A DNA stretch of 12,463 nt from Planctomycetales bacterium (GTDB lineage Bacteria > Planctomycetota > UBA11346), in contig JANYGY010000010.1 of NCBI GenBank assembly GCA_025362255.1, forward strand, positions 1 through 12,463, in the 5' to 3' direction. How positions within the stretch are numbered: the first letter of the stretch is position 1; each line of letters starts with the position of its first letter. A program made the translations under genes and the position numbers. This document shows, piece by piece, positions 1-6,411 of this stretch. The notes beneath the pieces were generated by a model, which saw only the letters and a list, made by a program, of their open reading frames with translations, had not been told where the DNA came from and made no database searches.

Positions 1-213
1 ATCAAAACCACCCGCCCGGAAGCCCACCAGAAAAGTGAAACCGAGCCGATCGAGAATCCTGTGCCGCGGGTGAAGCAAAAAGCCGAGACGGTGGCGATGG
101 CGGCGAACAAGACTCCGCAGGTCAAGCCGATCCTGCGCCGACCCAGCCTGGTCATGCCGCCGAGCACGGGCCGGGACGATTCCGATCCGGCGTTGGAACG
201 TCGCAAGTCGTGA
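1..213 (+). CDS. C-terminal 70 residues of an unrecognised protein (5' truncated)
   Basis: The frame is open from base 1 to a TGA at 211-213 and ends in ...ALERRKS. The visible part is hydrophilic, rich in Pro, Lys, Glu and Arg, and has no hydrophobic segment or recognisable motif, so it looks like a disordered C-terminal tail. Its stop overlaps the GTG start of ispD in a GTGA arrangement, which suggests the two are translated from one mRNA with coupling. The codon use resembles its neighbours. I do not recognise the family. The gene body lies outside the window, so no function is offered. That it is a real coding frame is supported by the open frame and the overlap, not by homology. Confidence 0.55.
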   Translation: MKTTRPEAHQKSETEPIENPVPRVKQKAETVAMAANKTPQVKPILRRPSLVMPPSTGRDDSDPALERRKS

Positions 214-902
214 CGGCAGGCAGCCAGCCCAGAGGCGCGATCGCTCTGGTGATCCCCGCCGCGGGCAGTGGCAGCCGCTTTGGGGGCGAGCGGCCCAAGC
301 AATTCATCGATCTCGACGGTCAGCCGGTACTCGCCCGAACCTTGGCGGCATTTGCCGGCCTGGTCGATCGCGGCTGGCTGGCGGTGAATCCGGAGTGGTA
401 TGACGAGGTCGCGCAGATCGCTGCGGCCGCGCCATTTCCCTGTGTCGTGGTTCCTGGCGGCGCCACGCGCCAAGCGAGCGTCTACGCCGCGCTGACGGCG
501 GTGGATGACGGCTGCGACCGGGTGCTGGTGCATGACGCCGTGCGTCCGCTGGTGCCCCGCCGGTGCATCAGCGACTGTTTGGAGGCGCTCAAGACCAGTG
601 CCGGGGCAGTGGTCGCGATTCCCTGCGCCGCAACCATCAAGCGCGCCACCGCCGGACTGATGATCGCCGAGACCGTCGCCCGCGAGCAGCTGTGGTTGGC
701 GCAGACGCCCCAGGGGTTTCACCGTGCCGCCGGACTCGCGGCATTCGCCGCCGCCGCGCGCGAGGGCTTTCACGGCACCGATGATGCGCAAGTGCTCGAG
801 CGCTTTGGGTTGGCCGTGGCCTTGGTCACCGGCGATGCGCGGAATCTCAAGCTCACCACGCCGGATGATCTGGCCTTGGCGAGGGCTCTTCTGCGTCTCT
901 AG
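210..902 (+). CDS. ispD: 2-C-methyl-D-erythritol 4-phosphate cytidylyltransferase IspD
   Basis: IspD transfers CMP from CTP to 2-C-methyl-D-erythritol 4-phosphate in the cytosolic MEP pathway to isopentenyl diphosphate. The 230-residue product matches the usual family length. The N-terminal CTP-binding loop PAAGSGSRFGGERPKQF lies at residues 16-32 with the expected Arg23 and Lys30. GGATRQASV follows at about 83-91, VHDAVRPLV at about 107-115, then LAQTPQGF, GTDDAQVLE and a C-terminal NLKLTTPDDL. All family blocks are present and in order, so the gene looks intact. The GTG start at 210 overlaps the stop of the preceding gene (GTGA) and no better start lies nearer the first motif. Downstream is an 83-bp gap to gatC. 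The monofunctional form is seen; no IspF domain is fused. Confidence 0.95.
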   Translation: MTAGSQPRGAIALVIPAAGSGSRFGGERPKQFIDLDGQPVLARTLAAFAGLVDRGWLAVNPEWYDEVAQIAAAAPFPCVVVPGGATRQASVYAALTAVDDGCDRVLVHDAVRPLVPRRCISDCLEALKTSAGAVVAIPCAATIKRATAGLMIAETVAREQLWLAQTPQGFHRAAGLAAFAAAAREGFHGTDDAQVLERFGLAVALVTGDARNLKLTTPDDLALARALLRL

Positions 903-942
903 CGAAAGGCTCTTCGTCTCCCGCTAAAGGCTCTCCCAGCGG
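882..942 (+). repeat. Degenerate three-copy direct repeat over the ispD stop
   Basis: Three imperfect copies of an AAGGCTCTTC-like unit begin at about 882, 906 and 927, spaced 24 and 21 bases apart. The first covers the last codons and stop of ispD and the other two lie in the ispD-gatC gap. The copies diverge and the third is short. This may be a decayed local duplication; no stem-loop or regulatory role is evident. Confidence 0.35.
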
Positions 943-985
943 CGCCCTGTTGCCCGCATGCCCACGCCCCCACACTTCGCCGCCC

Positions 986-1276
986 ATGGCTATTTCAGAA
1001 AAAGATGTGCGTCACTTGGCGAAGCTCGCCAGCCTGACGTTGGATGACGCTGCCCTGACCCAGATGCGCAGTCAGCTTGAGGCGATCGTCGGCTACGTTG
1101 AGCAGCTGAGCGAGGTCGACACCAACGGCGTCGAGCCGGTCGCCAATGTCTCGGGTCTGGTCAACGTCACCCGCCCCGACGTCGCCGGCCCGATGTTGAG
1201 CAGCCAGCAGGTGCTGGGCAATGCGCCGCAGAAAAATGAAGTCGCCATCCTGGTGCCTAAAGTGGTGGAGCGCTGA
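986..1276 (+). CDS. gatC: Asp-tRNA(Asn)/Glu-tRNA(Gln) amidotransferase subunit C
   Basis: GatC is the small structural subunit of the GatCAB complex, which amidates misacylated Glu-tRNA(Gln) and/or Asp-tRNA(Asn) in the cytosol. It wraps around and stabilises GatA and GatB. Starting at ATG 986 gives MAISEKDVRHLAKLASLTL and a 96-residue protein, the normal family size. An in-frame TTG at 950 would add a Pro-rich extension absent from relatives, so 986 is preferred although no clear Shine-Dalgarno precedes it. The C-terminal block LGNAPQKNEVAILVPKVVE is diagnostic. The stop is one base before the gatA start, so the two subunits are probably translationally coupled. gatB is not in the window. Confidence 0.93.
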   Translation: MAISEKDVRHLAKLASLTLDDAALTQMRSQLEAIVGYVEQLSEVDTNGVEPVANVSGLVNVTRPDVAGPMLSSQQVLGNAPQKNEVAILVPKVVER

Positions 1277-1277
1277 C

Positions 1278-2714
1278 ATGAGTACCTCAACGAACTCATC
1301 AGCGACGGCGATCGCGATCGCCACGGCAGTCAACGCGGGACAGTCAGCCACCGTGGCGGTGAAGATCGCGCTGGCCAAGGCCAAGGCCGATACGCTCAAC
1401 GCGATCATCGGCGTGCACGAGACGCGTGCCTTGGCCGCGGCGGCACGCGTCGATGCGCGCATCGCTGCCGGCGAACGCCTGCCGTTGGCCGGTGTGCCAC
1501 TGGCGCTGAAGGACAATCTGCTGGCCGAAGGCCTGCCGGCGACCGCGTGTTCACGGGTGCTGACCGGTTTCATCGCTCCGTACACCGCGACCGCGGTCGC
1601 CCGGCTCGAAGCCGCGGGCGCGGTGATCGTCGCCACCACCAACATGGACGAGTTCGCGATGGGCTCGTCGAACGAGACCTCGGTGCGTGGACCGGTCCGC
1701 AATCCGATCGATCCTTCGCGCATTCCCGGCGGCAGTTCGGGTGGCAGTGCGGCAGCCGTCGCTGCCGGCATCGTGCCTTTGGCGTTGGGCTCGGACACTG
1801 GCGGCTCGATCCGTCAGCCAGCGAGCCTGTGCGGCGTGGTCGGGCTCAAGCCGACCTATGGCACGATCAGCCGCTATGGTCTGATCGCCTTCGGCAGCAG
1901 TATGGATCAGATCGGTCCGTTCGCGACCACGGTTGCCGATGCGGCATTGGCGCTGCGCGTGATGGCGGGCAAGGATAGCAACGATTCAACCTGCGCCGAC
2001 CGTGATCCGGTGGGTCTGGAGGTGCTCCCGGCAGATCCGGTGAGTGTGCTCAAAGGCCTGCGGGTCGGCTTTGTCGCCGAGCATGAGGCCGGGCTGGCGC
2101 CGGCCGTCAAAGCATGTCTCGACGATGCGAAAAAGCGGCTGGCTGCTGCCGGCGTGATCCTGGTGCCGGTCACCTTGCCGCACGAACGCTATGCAGTCGC
2201 GGTCTATTACGTCCTCGCCACCGGCGAGGCGGCCTCGAACCTGTCGCGCTTCGACGGCATTCGATACGGCCATCGCTCGCCCACCGCGCAGACCTTGGGC
2301 GAGGTCTATGGCCGGTCGCGCGCCGAGGGTTTCGGCGCCGAAGTCCAGCGCCGGATCATGCTCGGCACCTACGTGCTTTCGACCGGATATTACGACGCAT
2401 ATTACAAAAAAGCGCAGCAGGTCCGGCGCAAGATCGCCGATGACTACGCTACCGCCTTCGCCGCCTGCGATGTCCTGCTCGGCCCGGTCAGCCCGACGAC
2501 CGCCTTCAAGCTGGGCGAAAAACTTGCCGACCCGCTGCAAATGTACCTGTCGGATGTGTTCACCATCGCGACCAACCTCGCCGGGGTTCCGGGGGTCAGC
2601 GTCCCTTTTGGTCAGGACAGTCAGGGCCTGCCCATCGGCATGCAGCTCCAGGCCCCAATGTGGGCGGATAACCGGATGCTGGCGGTTGGCGCGGCGCTTC
2701 AGGCGCTGCGTTAG
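1278..2714 (+). CDS. gatA: Asp-tRNA(Asn)/Glu-tRNA(Gln) amidotransferase subunit A
   Basis: GatA is the glutaminase subunit of GatCAB. It hydrolyses glutamine and channels ammonia to GatB for transamidation. The 478-residue product carries the amidase-signature Ser-cisSer-Lys triad: Lys78 in GVPLALKDN, Ser153 in IPGGSSGGSAAAVAAG and Ser177 in GSDTGGSIRQPAS, each one position from the residues described for S. aureus GatA (79, 154, 178). LCGVVGLKPTYGTISRYGL follows directly. The ATG at 1278 has a GGAG at 1267-1270 and sits one base after the gatC stop. A longer in-frame start inside gatC would add unrelated sequence and is rejected. The gene ends 21 bp before the convergent lipoprotein gene, and I see no convincing terminator between them. 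Confidence 0.95.
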   Translation: MSTSTNSSATAIAIATAVNAGQSATVAVKIALAKAKADTLNAIIGVHETRALAAAARVDARIAAGERLPLAGVPLALKDNLLAEGLPATACSRVLTGFIAPYTATAVARLEAAGAVIVATTNMDEFAMGSSNETSVRGPVRNPIDPSRIPGGSSGGSAAAVAAGIVPLALGSDTGGSIRQPASLCGVVGLKPTYGTISRYGLIAFGSSMDQIGPFATTVADAALALRVMAGKDSNDSTCADRDPVGLEVLPADPVSVLKGLRVGFVAEHEAGLAPAVKACLDDAKKRLAAAGVILVPVTLPHERYAVAVYYVLATGEAASNLSRFDGIRYGHRSPTAQTLGEVYGRSRAEGFGAEVQRRIMLGTYVLSTGYYDAYYKKAQQVRRKIADDYATAFAACDVLLGPVSPTTAFKLGEKLADPLQMYLSDVFTIATNLAGVPGVSVPFGQDSQGLPIGMQLQAPMWADNRMLAVGAALQALR

Positions 2715-2735
2715 GGCGGTACCCGCACGGTCGAG

Positions 2736-3311
2736 CTAGGGCACCGCGCCCAGCACCGCCGCCATCGCCGGTGCGCCGGGGGCTAACGATACCGGGCCGC
2801 TGGCGACCAGTTGACCATCGCTGAGTTCCGCGTGCGGCGTGGTCATCAGCAGTCCGCCGCGCACGATCTGAAGGTCGGTCAGCACGATCACCGCCCGGCC
2901 AGGCGGCACGTCCGCCGTGGCGGCGCTGCCGCTGAGCGGAATTCCGCGCAGGACCCCGGTCACATGCACCGGTCCCTGCAGGGTCACGCTCTGTCGCCGG
3001 CCATCGGCGCCATCAGCGTGGAATCGGCCGATCGGCGCGTGGATCCACAATTCGCCATCGGCCAAGGGTCGGCGAACCTGCACCGGAATCATTTCCAGAT
3101 CACGGAAATCCGCATCGATCTGGCGCACGGTGGCGGTCTCGATCACGGTCGGCGGCAGGTTCTGCTGGCGCGCCTGGCGATCCCACAGGCGAAACACGAC
3201 CGGGCCGCGCACGCCGGGTTCCTGGGCTTCGTCTTGGGCGCCACAACCGGTCACCGCGACCGTCGCCAGGACGGCCGCCACCATTCGTAAGAGGGAATTC
3301 TGCCGGCGCAT
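2736..3311 (-). CDS. Predicted lipoprotein, LptC-like
   Basis: The chosen ATG gives 191 residues with a basic start (MRRQ), a hydrophobic segment and a lipobox VTGC with Cys23, so lipidation and membrane anchoring are likely. The mature part alternates hydrophobic and polar residues, as in beta strands. It contains ELWIHAPIGRFHADG, SVTLQGPVHVTG, VIVLTDLQIVRGG and QLVASGPVS. This order recalls LptC/LptA jellyroll proteins of lipopolysaccharide export, but the match is by pattern only and no lpt gene is nearby. The frame is open a further 108 codons upstream. That extension has no membrane or domain character and would run into the acpP coding region, so the lipobox-proximal start is preferred. 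The gene is convergent with gatA and divergent from acpP. An unrelated periplasmic lipoprotein is the main alternative. Confidence 0.6.
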   Translation of the reverse strand: MRRQNSLLRMVAAVLATVAVTGCGAQDEAQEPGVRGPVVFRLWDRQARQQNLPPTVIETATVRQIDADFRDLEMIPVQVRRPLADGELWIHAPIGRFHADGADGRRQSVTLQGPVHVTGVLRGIPLSGSAATADVPPGRAVIVLTDLQIVRGGLLMTTPHAELSDGQLVASGPVSLAPGAPAMAAVLGAVP

Positions 3312-3469
3312 GTCCAGGTCCAGGATGTGGCCAGGTCCCCGGAGTCCACCCACAGGAGACTGAAAGAAACTGGATGGAGATTGGCGGTTTCCTCTCTGAT
3401 AGACCCCCAGGTCGGCAGACCGGTTCGCACGATTGACCGAGGGGGTACGGCCGACAGGATCCTCCCTCC

Positions 3470-3475
3470 CATAAT
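3470..3475 (+). promoter_or_regulatory. Candidate -10 element upstream of acpP
   Basis: CATAAT at 3470-3475 matches the sigma-70 -10 consensus at five of six positions and lies 29 bases before the acpP GTG. A TTGACC at 3433-3438 resembles a -35 box, but the 31-base spacing is too long for the two to work together. No other good -35 stands at 16-18 bases. The divergent 193-bp intergenic region (3312-3504) must hold promoters for both flanking genes, but this site is a weak call. Confidence 0.25.
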
Positions 3476-3504
3476 GCACCCTTGTCGATTCGACAGGAGC
3501 GACC

Positions 3505-3738
3505 GTGAGCGAGATCAAGAATAAGGTTATCGATATCATTGCTGACCGGCTTAGCCGGGACAAGGCAACCATAACGGAGGCGAGTAACATCGTCGCCGAT
3601 CTGGGTGCCGACAGCCTCGACATCGCTGAGATCATGATGGACCTTGAAGATGCTTTCGGCGTAAAGCTGGAAGACGATCAAGAGGTCAAGACGATCGGCG
3701 ATGTCATTAAGGTCATCGAAGCCAAAACCAAGAAGTAA
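3505..3738 (+). CDS. acpP: Acyl carrier protein AcpP
   Basis: AcpP carries growing acyl chains as thioesters on a 4'-phosphopantetheine arm during cytosolic type II fatty acid synthesis. The 77-residue acidic protein has the typical length. The attachment motif is ADLGADSLDIAE with the modified Ser37, followed by the recognition helix MMDLEDAFGV. The GTG start at 3505 is set by an AGGAG at 3495-3499, five bases upstream. The gene stands alone in transcription terms: a divergent promoter region precedes it and a strong hairpin plus T-tract follows it, although fabF comes next on the same strand. The canonical DSL here contrasts with the paralogue at 5135-5431, which has lost this serine. Confidence 0.97.
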   Translation: MSEIKNKVIDIIADRLSRDKATITEASNIVADLGADSLDIAEIMMDLEDAFGVKLEDDQEVKTIGDVIKVIEAKTKK

Positions 3739-3770
3739 GCAGCTTTCAGCAGCGGTAAGCTGCTGGTGTC

Positions 3771-3807
3771 GCCGTCGTCCCGGTTGCTACCGGATGACGG
3801 CTTTTTT
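3771..3807 (+). terminator. Intrinsic terminator after acpP
   Basis: A GC-rich stem runs from GCCGTCGTCC at 3771 to GACGGC ending at 3801, with a TTGCTA loop, one G-U pair and one bulged C. It is followed directly by six T residues (3802-3807). A second 7-bp hairpin (CAGCAGC/GCTGCTG, loop GGTAA, starting at 3748) lies just before it without a T-tract. The layout is a textbook rho-independent terminator placed to end acpP transcription, partly separating it from fabF. Confidence 0.85.
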
Positions 3808-3824
3808 CTATCTTGGGCGAGTTT

Positions 3825-3869
3825 CGCACACCTGTGCGCAGCCGGCCCTCCTGATCAGGAATTTTTCCT
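3825..3869 (+). promoter_or_regulatory. Nested inverted repeats in the fabF leader
   Basis: Three short dyads lie between the acpP terminator and the fabF ATG: CGCACA-CC-TGTGCG (3825-3838), a perfect palindrome CCTGATCAGG (3850-3859), and AGGAA-TTT-TTCCT (3857-3869), which ends at the base before the start codon. The last includes the AGGA Shine-Dalgarno, so it could partly hide the ribosome site in mRNA. The first two could be operators. No known regulator motif was recognised, and the functional reading is inference. Confidence 0.35.
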
Positions 3870-5123
3870 ATGGCCCGTCGCGTCGTCGTCACTGGCATGG
3901 GCGTCCTGGCCTGCAATGGCCGCGACGTCGTCAGCTATTGGGAAGCTCTGCAGGCCGGCCGCCATGGCATCGGTCTGATCACCCACGTCGATACCGAAAA
4001 GCATAAGACCAAATTCGGCGGCCAGGTGGTTGGTACCAATCTCGAATTGGCGACCGCATTGGGCGATCCGAAAAGTGCTCGGCGAAAAGATCGCTTCGTA
4101 CTGCTCGCTCTGACCGCTGCCGCCGAGGCGATGCGCAGCAGTGGCCTCGACCATAAGCAGTGGGCCGATCCTTTTCGCGTGGCGACGATCGTCGGCTCGG
4201 GCATCGGCGGGTTGCAGACCATCGAAGACGAAATGCGGGTCATGGCCGAGCGCGGACCGCATCGGGTCAGCCCGTTCCTGGTGCCCAAGATGATCGTCGA
4301 CAGTGCGGCCGGCGACATCTCGATTGCGTATGGCGCCAAAGGCCCGAATTACTCGATCACCACCGCCTGCGCCACCGGCAGCCATTGCATCGGGGCCGCG
4401 TTCCACCACATCCGCCACGGTCAGTGCGATCTCGCGATCTGCGGCGGCGCCGAAGCCCCGATTACCAATCTGGGAATCGCCGGCTTCAACTCGATCGGTG
4501 CGTTGTCCGAGCGCAATGACAGCCCGGAAACTGCCAGTCGCCCTTTTGATAAAGATCGCGAAGGCTTCGTCATCGCTGAGGGCGCCGGGATCCTCATCCT
4601 TGAAGAATACGAGCACGCCAAGCGCCGCGGCGCGGTGATTTTCGGTGAGATCGTCGGTTACGGTTGCACAGGCGATGGCTACCACGAGACCGCGCCCGAT
4701 CCGACCGGGGCCGGTGGCACGGCGTGCATGCGCATGGCGCTTGCCGATGCCGGGATCACGCCCGAGGCGGTGGGTTACATCAACGCCCACGGCACCTCGA
4801 CCCAGCTCAACGACAAGGGCGAGACCACCATCATCAAGCAGGTCTTCGGCGCGCACGCGCGCAAGCTCGCGGTGTCGAGCACCAAAGGCATGACCGGCCA
4901 CACTCTTGGGGCCGCCGGTGGGATCGAGGCGATCGCCAGTCTGCTGGCGCTGCGCCATGGCGTCCTGCCGCCGACGATCAATCAATTCACCTCCGATCCG
5001 GAGTGCGATCTCGATTACGTCCCCAACGTCGCGCGCGCGGCCCAGGTGACGTACGCCTTATCGAACAATCTCGGTTTCGGCGGACACAACGCGTCGCTCA
5101 TCTTCAAGAAATTCACCGGCTGA
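3870..5123 (+). CDS. fabF: Beta-ketoacyl-ACP synthase II (KAS II)
   Basis: The enzyme elongates acyl-ACP by decarboxylative condensation with malonyl-ACP in fatty acid synthesis. The 417-residue protein has the thiolase-fold active site complete: Cys167 in TTACATGSHCIG, His307 in NAHGTSTQLND, Lys339 in SSTKGMTGH and His344 in GHTLGAAGG, each four positions after the E. coli FabF residues. The gating region near the C-terminus reads SNNLGFGGHNASLIF. The N-terminal GMGVLACNGRDVVSYW deviates from the usual GLGxVTPxG pattern, so it may be a lineage-specific KAS II or a specialised synthase. ATG 3870 has AGGA at 3857-3860. The ACP-like gene follows after 11 bases, suggesting cotranscription and perhaps direct partnership. 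Confidence 0.93.
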   Translation: MARRVVVTGMGVLACNGRDVVSYWEALQAGRHGIGLITHVDTEKHKTKFGGQVVGTNLELATALGDPKSARRKDRFVLLALTAAAEAMRSSGLDHKQWADPFRVATIVGSGIGGLQTIEDEMRVMAERGPHRVSPFLVPKMIVDSAAGDISIAYGAKGPNYSITTACATGSHCIGAAFHHIRHGQCDLAICGGAEAPITNLGIAGFNSIGALSERNDSPETASRPFDKDREGFVIAEGAGILILEEYEHAKRRGAVIFGEIVGYGCTGDGYHETAPDPTGAGGTACMRMALADAGITPEAVGYINAHGTSTQLNDKGETTIIKQVFGAHARKLAVSSTKGMTGHTLGAAGGIEAIASLLALRHGVLPPTINQFTSDPECDLDYVPNVARAAQVTYALSNNLGFGGHNASLIFKKFTG

Positions 5124-5134
5124 GGAATCGCCCC

Positions 5135-5431
5135 ATGGATCGCAAACGCATCTACGAAGAAGTGGTCGAGATTCTCGCCAATAAGCTGCATCAGTTGCCG
5201 CAGCCCCCGACGTCGCCCGAGGACACCAACGACTTCGATTACGAAAGTCAGCGGCTGATTCCCGACATCACCAGCAATCACCTGGACATCGCGGAAGTGA
5301 GCATGGATCTGGAAGACGCCTTTGGCGTCAACTTCGATGAAGCGCTGCCCGGCAGCGAAGGCTTGGAAACCATCGGCCTGCTGGTCGATCACATCCATCG
5401 CAAGATCAACGCCGCCCGCGTCGGCGCATAA
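5135..5431 (+). CDS. ACP-like protein lacking the phosphopantetheine serine
   Basis: The 98-residue protein starts at ATG 5135 behind GAGGAA (5122-5127) overlapping the fabF stop. Its core, HLDIAEVSMDLEDAFGVNFDE at residues 49-69, matches the neighbouring AcpP block SLDIAEIMMDLEDAFGVKLED almost residue for residue, and the helical ends are also ACP-like. The DSL motif is replaced by N48-H49-L50, so the serine that receives phosphopantetheine is absent. A Ser lies two positions earlier (Ser47) but is out of register. The loop between helices I and II is enlarged by a Pro-rich insertion (about residues 21-40). The fold is probably kept without carrier chemistry. A structural or regulatory partner of FabF is inferred from adjacency. 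Decay to a pseudogene seems less likely, because the frame and the recognition helix are preserved. Confidence 0.85.
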   Translation: MDRKRIYEEVVEILANKLHQLPQPPTSPEDTNDFDYESQRLIPDITSNHLDIAEVSMDLEDAFGVNFDEALPGSEGLETIGLLVDHIHRKINAARVGA

Positions 5432-5480
5432 GCCGACTGCCGCCAGCGCTCAGTCTCCGTTGGCACCTGCTGAGCAACGC

Positions 5481-6107
5481 ATGGATACGCCGGGAGATCG
5501 TCGACGGCGTGAGCGGATGGTCCGTGACCAGCTCGCTGATTGTCCAGACGTCACCGTGCGGGCGGCGATGGCGAGCGTGCCTCGGCATCTGTTCCTGCCG
5601 GTCGGCCTGCATGCCGGCGCCTATGATGATTGCGCGCGGGCGATCGGGTCCGGGCAGACCATCAGCCAACCCAGGATCATTGCGCGCATGCTGGCCGCGC
5701 TCCGCGTGCAGCCCAGTGACCGGGTGCTCGATGTCGGGGCAGGTTCCGGTTATACGGCGGCGCTTTTCGCGCAGCTCGCCCACCGTGGATCCGTGCGGGC
5801 GATCGAACGTCAAGGTGACCTGATCGCCGCCACCCGGGTGCGCTTAGGCCTGCTCGCGCCCGCGGTCGAACTGATCCATGGCGACGGCTTGGCGACCGGT
5901 TCCGCTGATACCTTCGATGTTATCCACGTTGCGGCCGCCTGCGCCGAACGCCCGCTGGCACTCATCGACCGCCTAGCTCCTGGCGGCCGCCTGATCGCGC
6001 CAATCGGTCCGCACGCCGGCCCGCAACGCCTCCTGCTCATCATCGCCGGCATCGATCACTGGCTCGATGAAGTTGAATTCGTCCCCGGGCTTGGCGGGGT
6101 CGTCTAA
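5481..6107 (+). CDS. pcm: Protein-L-isoaspartate O-methyltransferase
   Basis: The enzyme uses S-adenosylmethionine to methylate abnormal L-isoaspartyl residues and so starts repair of aged proteins in the cytosol. The 208-residue length fits the family. RERMVRDQL opens the N-terminal helix; RHLFLP (about 35-40) and GSGQTISQPRIIARML (about 57-70) are PCMT-specific; the SAM-binding motif I is VLDVGAGSGYTAALFAQLA (about 82-100). HVAAACAERPLALIDRLAPGG and a final FVPGLGG follow, so the protein is complete. ATG 5481 is chosen because it gives this length; ATG 5517 is a shorter alternative. No strong Shine-Dalgarno is seen. It lies 49 bases after the ACP-like gene and may share its transcript. The repeat-rich 6108-6306 region begins at the base after its stop. 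Confidence 0.92.
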   Translation: MDTPGDRRRRERMVRDQLADCPDVTVRAAMASVPRHLFLPVGLHAGAYDDCARAIGSGQTISQPRIIARMLAALRVQPSDRVLDVGAGSGYTAALFAQLAHRGSVRAIERQGDLIAATRVRLGLLAPAVELIHGDGLATGSADTFDVIHVAAACAERPLALIDRLAPGGRLIAPIGPHAGPQRLLLIIAGIDHWLDEVEFVPGLGGVV

Positions 6108-6231
6108 CGAACAGCCGCTTGAGGAACAGCAGTTTGAGGAACAGCAGCTTGAGGAACAGCAGCTTGAGGAACAGGAGGCAGCAGAGGGGAGGAGAACGCA
6201 GAGGCGAGGAGCTGAGGGGGTGAGGGGGTGA
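6067..6231 (+). other. Overlapping short open frame encoding QQLEE repeats (doubtful)
   Basis: A 54-codon frame opens at an ATG inside the end of pcm and reads through the 15-bp tandem repeat as (E)QQLEE units, then a basic tail, ending in TGA at 6229-6231. No Shine-Dalgarno stands before it and the start lies in another gene. It may be an accident of a repeat whose period is a multiple of three. It is listed only because the repeat is in frame throughout. Confidence 0.12.
6112..6171 (+). repeat. 15-bp tandem repeat, four copies
   Basis: Four head-to-tail copies of CAGCAGCTTGAGGAA begin at 6112, 6127, 6142 and 6157. The first two differ by one or two bases (CCG, TTT) and the last two are identical. 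The array begins four bases after the pcm stop and its last GAA is also the first three bases of the left arm of the inverted-repeat element. Identical adjacent units suggest recent slippage or an actively varying array. Confidence 0.95.
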
Positions 6232-6306
6232 GAAAGTACAAAGTTAAGCCGCTGAGATACCGATCTCGATCCTCTGCGTTCTCCTCACCTCTGCGTGCTC
6301 CTGTTC
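6169..6306. repeat. 138-bp intergenic element with 36-bp inverted ends
   Basis: Bases 6169-6204 and 6271-6306 are inverted repeats matching at 32 of 36 positions. The longest perfect block is GAGGAGAACGCAGAGG. The 66-base interior carries a duplicated GAGGGGGT motif and an AT-richer stretch (AAAGTACAAAGTTAAG). Together with the flanks this makes 6108-6411 a 304-base gap without a convincing gene. After it come two 15-bp near-copies (GTTCTGCCGATCGTC at 6303 and 6323, 14 of 15 matching). GCAGAGG-rich intergenic repeats occur in many environmental genomes from memory. It could be a REP/MITE-like mobile repeat, or fold in RNA as a long hairpin after pcm. No transposase or target-site duplication is clear. 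Confidence 0.8.
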
Positions 6307-6411
6307 TGCCGATCGTCCCCCGGTTCTGCCGGTCGTCGGGGCGTCGTGTTCATCGGAGTGCCGTATCAGCATTCATGCAATCTTGGTGCTCAGCAGTGTG
6401 ATCGTTGGCCG

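Noticed and set aside
995..1798. Long antisense frame over gatC and gatA
   Set aside because: Low-complexity translation caused by GC-rich codon bias opposite two well-supported genes.
2715..2735. Bidirectional terminator between gatA and the lipoprotein gene
   Set aside because: Only a weak GGTACC-centred dyad with mismatches and no T-tract.
3433..3475. TTGACC/CATAAT as one sigma-70 promoter
   Set aside because: The spacing of 31 bases is far outside 16-18; only the -10-like part is kept, as a weak call.
3855..4985. 376-codon antisense frame over fabF
   Set aside because: Lies fully opposite a gene with all catalytic motifs; its translation has no domain character.
4664..5134. Upstream extension of the ACP-like frame into fabF
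   Set aside because: The ATG at 5135 has a good Shine-Dalgarno and gives an ACP-sized protein; the extension is an out-of-frame reading of fabF.
6112..6306. CRISPR array
   Set aside because: The tandem units are 15 bp without spacers and the inverted repeat occurs once; there are no cas genes.
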